Assembly (NCBI GenBank): GCA_963643225.1 | Contig: CAVIIX010000019.1 | Coordinates: forward strand, 1 to 36,575 | Origin: UBA1258 sp963643225 | GTDB lineage: Bacteria; Bacillota; Clostridia; Lachnospirales; Lachnospiraceae | Reading direction: 5' to 3' | Length of the DNA: 36,575 nucleotides | Shown: positions 30,112-36,575 of the stretch, in pieces | How positions within the stretch are numbered: position 1 is the stretch's first letter | How the letters are laid out: every line of letters starts with the position of its first letter | Made by a program: the position numbers and the translations under genes | Notes under the pieces: model-generated | Databases searched by the model: none | The model's input: the letters and a program-made list of their open reading frames with translations, nothing else | Told to the model about the DNA's origin: nothing

Positions 30112-31567
30112 AAAGAATGGTATTGGTATAGCGGTGATGACCTTTGCTTTTGCAGGTCTTTTATCCCTTACAATGTCGATTGCAGGATATGCGCTCGGTA
30201 AGGCAACGGTTGTGGTAAACAGCGGTTATGTGCGTGCCAACGCCAGCACTTCAGGTGCAGTTGTGGGCGGAGTATCAAAGAACGATGTTCTCGATATTAT
30301 TTCATCAGAAACCGATGCTTCAGGCTATGTATGGTATAAGGTTAAATTAAGCAGTTCCACCACAGGCTATATAAGATCCGACCTTGTGACAACAGAGGGC
30401 ACAGGCGATTCAACGCAAGCCTCAAATTCAACCGCATCAGCTGCTTTAGATACCTCTCAGGCTACTTTGGAGCAGACCATTCCAACAGAGACAGAGCCTG
30501 TTTCCGGAAGTGTAACGGGAGACGTAAGAGTAAGAGAAGGTGCTTCCACCAGCCATAAGATAGTGACAACTGCCAAGGCTAAAACCGCAGTTACGGTTAC
30601 AGGCTATGCGACTGCAAGCGACGGTAAGGTGTGGTATGAAATTACCTATACTTCTTCAGATACAGAAATTAACGGTTACATCCGTTCTGATTATATTACC
30701 TTAGAGGGTGAATTAATCGACAAGGCAGAGGTTATAGAAGAGCCGGAACCAGAGCCAGAACCCGAACCAGAGCCAGAGCCAGAACCCGTTTATAAGGATT
30801 ATGAAGCAGCTTATTCAGAAAGCGATGACTGCTGGTATTTATACAATTATATTGACGGCAACAAACAGGAAATCGTAAAGCTTATCAATGCCAAAACCGA
30901 GCTTGATGAAGCAATTGAGGCTCATGAAAAGGCGATTAAGAAAAAGAATCTTGCTATCGGTATTCTGACAGCCATTATAATAATTTTACTCGGAGCAGGT
31001 GTTTACGCATTCCTTGCAGTTAGAAAAATGTATTTTGGCTCTAGTGAAGAAACGGAGACTCCGGCACACGGATATTCAAAATATTCAAATGCCGATAAGA
31101 GTTATTCAAAGGCTTCACAGACTGTCACAAGAAATCCTTCAACTGTAAGAGTACAGACGCTTAGTTCTGAAAGGACTACCTATAATCCAAACACCGGGGC
31201 CAATGCAGGAGCTACAATTACACCTAAGCCTGCTGTTAAGAAGTCTCCTTTAGAGGGCGCTGTAAGACTTTCGGATGGCAGAATTCAGATGCCTGACGGC
31301 TCCATAAGAAGGACTATGGTGGGAGTTAAGCTTCCTGACGGAAGCATTAAATTAGAGGACGGTTCCATTAGAAAGCCTGACGGCACAATGATAAAGCCTG
31401 CAAATACAGAAACCGCACAGGATTCACAGCCTTTAGAAGCATCTGTCAGAACGGGCACTTCAAGGGTAGAAACAAGAGAAGTACCCTATCACCGCACAAG
31501 CGAAGCTAACAGCGATGACGACATGGAATACGGATTCCTTAACTTAGATGACAGTATGAATGAATAA
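30104..31567 (+). CDS. SH3b-domain membrane protein with EP-rich spacer and cytoplasmic DG-repeat tail
   Basis: A 487-residue protein with, in order: a signal peptide (residues 1-30, hydrophobic VMTFAFAGLLSLTMSIAGYA), a first bacterial SH3b domain (about 33-95, SGYVRANASTSGAVVG to GYIRSDLV), a Ser/Thr/Ala linker, a second SH3b domain (about 135-200, GDVRVREGASTSHKIV to GYIRSDYI), an alternating Glu-Pro stretch (212-228), a short helical segment, a membrane segment (283-306, LAIGILTAIIIILLGAGVYA) and a long polar tail. The tail holds repeats of the DGxI type (SDGRIQMPDGSI, LPDGSIKLEDGSI) at about 386-431. SH3b domains commonly bind peptidoglycan, so it probably links the cell wall to a cytoplasmic partner through the tail. 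It overlaps the preceding zinc-ribbon gene by 8 bases; GGGAGG is its ribosome site. The partner is unknown. Confidence 0.8.
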   Translation: MIKKNGIGIAVMTFAFAGLLSLTMSIAGYALGKATVVVNSGYVRANASTSGAVVGGVSKNDVLDIISSETDASGYVWYKVKLSSSTTGYIRSDLVTTEGTGDSTQASNSTASAALDTSQATLEQTIPTETEPVSGSVTGDVRVREGASTSHKIVTTAKAKTAVTVTGYATASDGKVWYEITYTSSDTEINGYIRSDYITLEGELIDKAEVIEEPEPEPEPEPEPEPEPVYKDYEAAYSESDDCWYLYNYIDGNKQEIVKLINAKTELDEAIEAHEKAIKKKNLAIGILTAIIIILLGAGVYAFLAVRKMYFGSSEETETPAHGYSKYSNADKSYSKASQTVTRNPSTVRVQTLSSERTTYNPNTGANAGATITPKPAVKKSPLEGAVRLSDGRIQMPDGSIRRTMVGVKLPDGSIKLEDGSIRKPDGTMIKPANTETAQDSQPLEASVRTGTSRVETREVPYHRTSEANSDDDMEYGFLNLDDSMNE

Positions 31568-31573
31568 AACTTT

Positions 31574-31597
31574 ATCCCACGGTAACACCGTGGGATT
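31574..31597 (+). terminator. Perfect hairpin between the SH3b gene and clpC
   Basis: ATCCCACGGT (31574-31583) pairs perfectly with ACCGTGGGAT (31587-31596) around loop AAC, but only TTTAG follows. The lack of a T-run makes it a partial terminator, processing site or mRNA-stabilising structure rather than a firm end of transcription. Confidence 0.55.
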
Positions 31598-31620
31598 TAG
31601 TGGTTAACAAGGAGGTTTTT

Positions 31621-34071
31621 ATGTCACTTCCATATACAGACAGTGCAAAAAAAGCACTTGAGATTGCTAAAAACGAATCGAGAAAATTAAAGCATTATTA
31701 TATTGGCAGCGAGCACCTTCTTTTAGGCCTTTTAAAGGAGCCTGAAGGAGTGGCAGGTACCGTTTTAAGAGGATTACAGCTTGATATTGATGCTATATAT
31801 GATTTGATTTCCGAATTAACACTTCCGGGAGAGAGCGGTACTCTGTTACTTGAACGCTCCGGCTTTACCCCAAGGACTAATCGCATTTTAGAGGATGCTG
31901 AAAGTCTTGCCGTAAAATACCATTCAGGTACAATCGGTACCGAGCATATTTTGCTTGCTGTTTTAAGAGAAGGCACAAACTGTGGCGTACAGGTGCTTTT
32001 GGCACTTCGCAAAAATCCAGCTGAAATATATGCTGAAACCTTAATGGCAATGGGGGAGGACCCTGCTTTAACAAAAGAAGATTTAAAGAAAGCCTCGTCT
32101 AAAAAGAAAAAGGACAGCATGCTTGAAAATTTCTCTAAAGATTTAACGGCCTTGGCAAGAGATAAAAAGCTAGACCCGGTTATAGGAAGAGAAGAAGAAA
32201 TTACAAGAGTAATCCAGATCCTTTCAAGACGTACCAAGAATAATCCCTGTCTTGTGGGTGAGCCAGGTGTAGGCAAGACTGCAATTGTAGAAGCCCTTGC
32301 CTTAAGAATTGTAGAGGGAAGCGTTCCAGAAACCGTTAAAAACAAAAGAGTTTTAACACTTGATTTATCTGGAATGATAGCAGGCACAAAATACCGTGGC
32401 GAATTTGAGGAGCGTATGAAGCGCTTAATTTCCGAAGTGACAGAATGTGAGGATATCATTTTATTTTTAGATGAAATACATACCTTAATCGGAGCAGGCG
32501 GTTCAGAAGGCTCTATTGATGCAGCCAACATTTTAAAGCCTTCATTATCAAGAGGAGAAATCCAGTTAATAGGGGCTACCACTATTTCCGAATACAGAAA
32601 ATATATTGAAAAGGACGCAGCCTTAGAACGCCGTTTCCAGCCGGTTGATGTGGCAGAGCCTACAGAAGAAGAGGCCATAAGGATTTTAAACGGTATAGCT
32701 GTTAAGTATGAAGAGCATCACCATGTAAAATACACGCCTGAAGCTCTTGATTCAGCCGTGCGTTTATCTTCACGCTATATAAACGACCGTCACCTTCCCG
32801 ACAAGGCGATTGATCTGATTGACGAGGCAGGGGCTTTGGTGCGGCTTAAAAATTTAAAGCATTCAACTAAAATCGATGAAATAAAGGAAGAAATTTCAAA
32901 AATCGATTTACAGATTGCCCGTTCCATTAAAATAGAAGCCTTTACCCAGGCAATAGAGCTTAAAAACAAACAGAAGGAGCTTCAGAAAAAGCTTTTAAAG
33001 CTTGAAAGGAAGGAGCTTTCAGATAAAGAAAACCAGATTGCCAAGGTAAACGAAAACCATATAGCAGACGTAGTGGCTGTATGGACAAAGGTGCCTGTTA
33101 AGAAGCTTACGGAAAAGGAAAGCGAGAGATTACTTAAGCTTGAAGCTATTTTGCATAAGCGGGTAATCGGTCAGGAGGATGCCGTCTCAAAGATTTCAAG
33201 GGCTATGAGAAGACAGAGAGTAGGCTTACAGGATCCTGACAGACCTATTGGTTCGTTTTTATTCTTAGGCCCTACAGGTGTAGGTAAAACCGAGCTCTCA
33301 AAGGCTTTGGCTGAAGCCATGTTTGGAGACGAAAATGCTTTAATAAGAGTAGATATGTCTGAATACATGGAAAGCCATTCGGTTTCTAAAATGATTGGTT
33401 CACCTCCCGGATACGTAGGCTTTGAGGAGGGAGGACAGTTATGTGAAAAGGTAAGGAGAAACCCTTATTCGGTTGTACTCTTTGATGAAGTTGAAAAGGC
33501 CCATCCTGATGTATTTAATGTTTTATTGCAGGTGCTTGATGACGGACATATAACGGATTCAAAGGGCAGAAGGGTTAACTTTAAAAATACTATTATCATT
33601 ATGACTTCAAATGCAGGTGCATCAAGAATTGTGGAGCCTAAAAACTTAGGCTTTTCCACAAAGACCGATGAAAAGAAGGATTACGAATCCATGAGATCAA
33701 ATGTAATGGATGAAGTAAAGAAGCTCTTTAAACCTGAATTTATCAATAGAATTGATGATATAATCGTATTCCGTGCCCTTAATAATAAGGATATGAAGGA
33801 AATCTGCACTTTGGTTTTAAAAAAACTTATCGACAGATGCAAGGAGCAGATGGATATACGCCTTACGGTATCTAACACAATGAAGGATTATATTATCGAA
33901 AAGCATACGGATTTAAAGATGGGCGCCCGTCCCATTAAGAGGGCAATACAATCCGAAATCGAGGATAAGCTTTCGGAAGAAATTTTGTTAAAGCACATTG
34001 TACCAGGTGACGTTTTGACCGTTACAAGAAGGAACAACGAAACCGTATTTGAAAAGAAGAAAGAGGCTTAA
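31621..34071 (+). CDS. clpC: ClpC AAA+ protease ATPase subunit
   Basis: A protein of about 816 residues that unfolds substrates and feeds them to ClpP. Domains: two Clp_N repeats (YTDSAKKALEIAKNESRK and GFTPRTNRILEDAESLAVKY), first AAA+ domain with Walker A GEPGVGKT (Lys219), a middle domain containing a UVR-like coiled segment (KIEAFTQAIELKNKQKEL), and a second AAA+ domain with Walker A GPTGVGKT (Lys556). The ClpP-docking tripeptide is Leu676-Gly677-Phe678. This is the Gram-positive ClpC pattern, distinct from ClpA and ClpB. ATG 31621 follows AAGGAGG; an in-frame GTG at 31600 would overlap the ribosome site. The usual ctsR, mcsA and mcsB genes are not upstream; instead it follows a purine/membrane-protein unit. 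No CtsR-like heptad repeat was noticed in the 53-bp gap. Confidence 0.96.
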   Translation: MSLPYTDSAKKALEIAKNESRKLKHYYIGSEHLLLGLLKEPEGVAGTVLRGLQLDIDAIYDLISELTLPGESGTLLLERSGFTPRTNRILEDAESLAVKYHSGTIGTEHILLAVLREGTNCGVQVLLALRKNPAEIYAETLMAMGEDPALTKEDLKKASSKKKKDSMLENFSKDLTALARDKKLDPVIGREEEITRVIQILSRRTKNNPCLVGEPGVGKTAIVEALALRIVEGSVPETVKNKRVLTLDLSGMIAGTKYRGEFEERMKRLISEVTECEDIILFLDEIHTLIGAGGSEGSIDAANILKPSLSRGEIQLIGATTISEYRKYIEKDAALERRFQPVDVAEPTEEEAIRILNGIAVKYEEHHHVKYTPEALDSAVRLSSRYINDRHLPDKAIDLIDEAGALVRLKNLKHSTKIDEIKEEISKIDLQIARSIKIEAFTQAIELKNKQKELQKKLLKLERKELSDKENQIAKVNENHIADVVAVWTKVPVKKLTEKESERLLKLEAILHKRVIGQEDAVSKISRAMRRQRVGLQDPDRPIGSFLFLGPTGVGKTELSKALAEAMFGDENALIRVDMSEYMESHSVSKMIGSPPGYVGFEEGGQLCEKVRRNPYSVVLFDEVEKAHPDVFNVLLQVLDDGHITDSKGRRVNFKNTIIIMTSNAGASRIVEPKNLGFSTKTDEKKDYESMRSNVMDEVKKLFKPEFINRIDDIIVFRALNNKDMKEICTLVLKKLIDRCKEQMDIRLTVSNTMKDYIIEKHTDLKMGARPIKRAIQSEIEDKLSEEILLKHIVPGDVLTVTRRNNETVFEKKKEA

Positions 34072-34072
34072 T

Positions 34073-35440
34073 ATGGCTAAAAAAGCCACGGTTTTTTATT
34101 GCCAGTCCTGTGGCTATGAATCCTCAAAATGGATGGGACAGTGCCCAGGCTGTAAAGAATGGAATACCTTTGTGGAAGAACCTTTAAGGAGTAGCTATCG
34201 GGGAAAGACGGGAGCTTCTTTGGCAGAAGCAGCTGCACCTGTATTGTTAAAGAACATTACAGGCTCTGAAGAAGAAAGGATTAAATCAGGCATTAACGAG
34301 CTTGACAGAGTTTTGGGCGGAGGAATCGTAAAGGGCTCGCTTGTGTTAATTGGAGGTGATCCTGGAATCGGCAAATCTACGCTTTTATTGCAGGTCACAA
34401 GAAACCTTACGAAAACCACCCATAAAGTATTGTACGTATCTGGAGAAGAATCCTTAAGACAGATAAAGATGCGTGCAGACAGGCTTGGCAATGACTTTGA
34501 CAATTTATCGATTCTTTGCGAGACCAATTTAGATATTATTTCAGAAATAATAAAAAGAGAAAAGCCTGAGTCCGTTGTGATAGATTCGATTCAGACTATG
34601 TACAGTGAAGCTGTTTCCTCGGCGCCTGGGTCTGTATCACAGGTACGTGAAGCTACGTCTCTTTTAATGGCGCTTGCTAAATCTTATGAAATAAACATAT
34701 TTATAGTGGGTCATGTGACAAAGGAAGGGGCTGTTGCAGGACCGAGAGTGCTTGAACACATGGTGGATACGGTGCTTTATTTTGAAGGCGACAGGCACGC
34801 TTCCTACAGAATTTTAAGAGGAGTAAAAAACAGATTCGGTTCCACCAATGAAATAGGCGTTTTTGAAATGCGGGAGGAAGGACTTGTGGAAGTACCAAAT
34901 CCTTCGGAATTCATGCTTTCTGGAAGAGCGGAAAATGCTTCAGGCTCTGTCATCACATGTTCTTTAGAAGGCACACGTCCTGTAATGGTTGAAATACAGG
35001 CTCTTGTATGCCATTCTAATTTCGGCATTCCAAGACGTCAGACTACCGGCATGGACTTTAACAGAGTTAATTTATTAATGGCAGTTATTGAAAAGCGCGG
35101 CGGTCTTTTGATAGGAGATCAGGATGCCTACGTAAACATTGCGGGAGGCATTAAAATAAACGAGCCGTCTTTAGATTTGGCTACGGTTATGGCAATTATT
35201 TCAAGCTACAGAAATAAAGCAGTTGATTCTAAAACGGTAATATTCGGGGAAGTGGGCTTAAGCGGTGAAGTGAGAGCCGTAAGTCAGGCTGAAGCAAGAA
35301 TTTATGAAGCAAAAAAGCTTGGCTTTACTACGGTAATTTTACCTAAATCAAATATAAATGCAGCAGTTAAAAACATAAAGGGTATTGAAATCTTAGGAAT
35401 TTCCGACATAAGGGAAGCCATGCAGATACCAATGGGCTAA
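34073..35440 (+). CDS. radA: DNA repair protein RadA
   Basis: A protein of about 455 residues that acts in homologous recombination as a RecA-like branch-migration motor. An N-terminal zinc finger (Cys10, Cys13, Cys24, Cys27 in CQSCGYESSKWMGQCPGC) is followed by a RecA-fold ATPase with Walker A GGDPGIGKST (Lys101), the RadA-specific KNRFG motif (252-256), and a Lon-protease-like C-terminal domain without proteolytic activity in this family. ATG 34073 begins one base after the clpC stop, with GAGG inside the end of clpC as ribosome site; an upstream ATG in clpC is not supported. The clpC-radA order is conserved across Firmicutes and here they are translationally linked. Confidence 0.97.
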   Translation: MAKKATVFYCQSCGYESSKWMGQCPGCKEWNTFVEEPLRSSYRGKTGASLAEAAAPVLLKNITGSEEERIKSGINELDRVLGGGIVKGSLVLIGGDPGIGKSTLLLQVTRNLTKTTHKVLYVSGEESLRQIKMRADRLGNDFDNLSILCETNLDIISEIIKREKPESVVIDSIQTMYSEAVSSAPGSVSQVREATSLLMALAKSYEINIFIVGHVTKEGAVAGPRVLEHMVDTVLYFEGDRHASYRILRGVKNRFGSTNEIGVFEMREEGLVEVPNPSEFMLSGRAENASGSVITCSLEGTRPVMVEIQALVCHSNFGIPRRQTTGMDFNRVNLLMAVIEKRGGLLIGDQDAYVNIAGGIKINEPSLDLATVMAIISSYRNKAVDSKTVIFGEVGLSGEVRAVSQAEARIYEAKKLGFTTVILPKSNINAAVKNIKGIEILGISDIREAMQIPMG

Positions 35441-35451
35441 AGGGGAAGTAA

Positions 35452-36447
35452 ATGGCTACAATAAAAGACATTGCCAACAGACTTGGCGTTTCAGTAAGTA
35501 CAGTTTCAAAGGGATTAAACGGAGCAAGCGACATAAGCGAGGAATTAAGACAGCTAGTGCTTGATACCGCTGTTGAAATGGGCTATAAAACAAAGCGCAT
35601 GCGCAAGGAAGAATTAAAGAAGCTTGTAATCCTTGTTGAAAACATGGACTATCTTAAGGAGGAAGATTTTGGATATGATTTAGTCTTAGGCTTTCAGCAG
35701 ATGGCCTACAGAGATAAGTGGGATGTAGATGTAGTGGCTATTAATCCAAGAGTCCAGGCAGGTGACAAATACGATACCTACATGCTTAAAAAAGGATATT
35801 CCGGAGCCTTTATCATGGGTCTTGCCCTCCAGGATGAATGGATGGAGCAGATAGCAAACACTACGATTCCTACAGCCTTACTTGATAACCATGTTAAATT
35901 AAATCCAAACGTAGGATACGTAGGCACTGATTCCTATGAGGGCTTCAGTCTTGCGGTTAAAAGGCTTAAGGACTTAGGCCATAGGAAAATTGCCTTTTTA
36001 AATGGCTCCCCAAATTCAATGATTTCAAACCAGCGAGACGATGCCTATAAAACAGCATTACTTGAAAACGGTCTTGAATATGACGAAGAGCTTTTAGCAC
36101 ACGGCTATTATGTAGCGGAAAGTGCTCCCTACCACGTTCCTGGAATGCTTAAAGCCGGTGCAACGGCGATTTTATGCGGTAATGATTTAATTGCGAGCGG
36201 TGTAATTGAGGAATGCAACAAGCGCTCCTTTAAGGTGCCTGAAGACATAAGCGTAGTGGGCTTTGACGATATTTTGCTGGCAAAAGAAACAAGACCTCCG
36301 CTTACAACTATTCGTCAGGAAAGGTTAGAGCTTGGGAAATGCGCTTTTTTTACACTTGATTCCTTAATGAATAAAATTTCTGTCAGTAAGACAATGTTGA
36401 GACCGAAATTCATCGAAAGAAAAAGTATTTCAAAAGTTAAAAAATAA
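35452..36447 (+). CDS. LacI/GalR-family transcriptional regulator
   Basis: A 331-residue LacI-type regulator. Residues 2-24 hold the helix-turn-helix (ATIKDIANRLGVSVSTVSKG), followed by a hinge and an effector domain (VILVENMDYLKEE, KDLGHRKIAFLNGSPNS, LLCGNDLIASGVIEEC, VVGFDDILLAKETRPPLTTIRQ) with the family's usual order. The sugar sensed is unknown and no sugar genes adjoin it, so it is probably a regulator acting elsewhere. It starts 11 bp after radA with AGGGGAA as ribosome site, and may be read from the clpC-radA transcript. No LacI-type palindrome is visible upstream. It differs clearly from the regulator at 86 in sequence. Confidence 0.9.
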   Translation: MATIKDIANRLGVSVSTVSKGLNGASDISEELRQLVLDTAVEMGYKTKRMRKEELKKLVILVENMDYLKEEDFGYDLVLGFQQMAYRDKWDVDVVAINPRVQAGDKYDTYMLKKGYSGAFIMGLALQDEWMEQIANTTIPTALLDNHVKLNPNVGYVGTDSYEGFSLAVKRLKDLGHRKIAFLNGSPNSMISNQRDDAYKTALLENGLEYDEELLAHGYYVAESAPYHVPGMLKAGATAILCGNDLIASGVIEECNKRSFKVPEDISVVGFDDILLAKETRPPLTTIRQERLELGKCAFFTLDSLMNKISVSKTMLRPKFIERKSISKVKK

Positions 36448-36449
36448 CC

Positions 36450-36478
36450 TTGCACATACAAATTCCTTATGCTATAAT
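36450..36478 (+). promoter_or_regulatory. Strong sigma-A promoter of tRNA-Trp
   Basis: TTGCAC (36450-36455), a 17-bp spacer and a perfect TATAAT (36473-36478), placed three bases after the regulator's stop codon. The expected start is near 36485, about 24 bases before the tRNA; the leader contains a CGGC/GCCG inverted repeat. Confidence 0.8.
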
Positions 36479-36508
36479 TCAACAGTCGGCTTTAGAAGGC
36501 CGCTTGAT

Positions 36509-36575
36509 AGGGGCATAGTTCAAAGGTAGAACAGTGGTCTCCAAAACCATCGATGTGGGTTCGATTCCTACTGCC
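36509..36575 (+). tRNA. tRNA-Trp (anticodon CCA), 3' end cut by the window edge
   Basis: The acceptor 5' strand AGGGGCA (36509-36515) is followed by U8-A9, a D-arm, the anticodon arm GTGGT-CTCCAAA-ACCAT with anticodon CCA, and a T-arm GTGGG-TTCGATT-CCTAC. The 3' acceptor strand begins TGCC and the window ends there, so about the last four bases of the mature gene are missing. CCA identifies tryptophan. In many Clostridia a tRNA-Trp precedes secE and nusG, which may lie just beyond. Confidence 0.95.

Noticed and set aside
31698..32678. 326-residue open frame on the - strand inside clpC
   Set aside because: It is antisense to the conserved N-terminal and first AAA+ domains of ClpC, is rich in Ser/Ile/Lys as expected for a shadow frame, and has no ribosome site or recognisable domain.
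1..36575. CRISPR array, prophage, insertion sequence or toxin-antitoxin pair
   Set aside because: No regularly spaced direct repeats with unique spacers, and no transposase, integrase or toxin-like protein was recognised on either strand.

Overview
The window reads as chromosomal DNA of an anaerobic, moderately AT-rich Firmicute, most likely a gut-type Lachnospiraceae (Clostridia). Supporting this are strong AGGAGG ribosome sites, an NAD/ferredoxin-type trimeric [FeFe]-hydrogenase, a class III (glycyl radical) ribonucleotide reductase, a clpC-radA pair, a long-form PyrF next to PyrE, and a glgP-malQ pair under a LacI-type regulator. There is no phage, transposase, CRISPR array or rRNA. Almost everything is a metabolic or housekeeping gene on the + strand; only a CYTH gene and a PurF-like gene are on the - strand.

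Layout. 1-4950: LacI-family regulator with two operator-like palindromes, then glycogen/maltodextrin phosphorylase and 4-alpha-glucanotransferase (alpha-glucan breakdown), closed by a bidirectional terminator. 5070-9493: a CYTH phosphatase-like gene (-) diverging from a tight operon of a sialate O-acetylesterase-like protein, a DJ-1/PfpI protein, a UAP1-like nucleotidyltransferase and a TetR regulator. 9692-11224: PutP-type Na+ symporter with a structured leader. 11480-15563: hydC-hydB-hydA bifurcating-type hydrogenase behind a sigma-A promoter overlapped by a Rex-like operator. 15720-18879: malic enzyme, short GH29 protein, and a pentapeptide-repeat acidic protein. 18966-20381 (-): PurF-like protein lacking the catalytic cysteine. 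20552-21595: TPR lipoprotein. 21852-24236: nrdD with a fused C-terminal redoxin, behind a promoter and a pair of NrdR-like boxes. 24361-25966: pyrF-pyrE. 26028-31567: small membrane protein, purE, purM, purN, purD, zinc-ribbon/HTH protein and SH3b membrane protein, very tightly packed. 31621-36447: clpC, radA and a second LacI-family regulator. 36509-end: tRNA-Trp, cut by the window edge.

Functional picture. The genes join starch/glycogen phosphorolysis, redox disposal (H2 production from NADH plus reduced ferredoxin, malic enzyme), and anaerobic nucleotide synthesis (NrdD, PyrF/E, PurE/M/N/D). Three cis-regulatory readings link genes to metabolic sensors: LacI-type operators at the glucan operon, a Rex-like (NADH/NAD+) operator at the hydrogenase, and NrdR-like (dNTP-sensing) boxes at nrdD.

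Most worth a second look: the PurF homologue whose glutaminase pocket is dismantled while the PRPP site is intact; the NrdD-redoxin fusion without an adjacent nrdG; a short dispersed repeat present three times in two intergenic spacers; apparently leaderless genes (5597, 26028, perhaps 20552); and the acidic repeat protein ending in a FliM/FliY-like short motif. All positions and motifs were read by eye; no searches or folding calculations were run.
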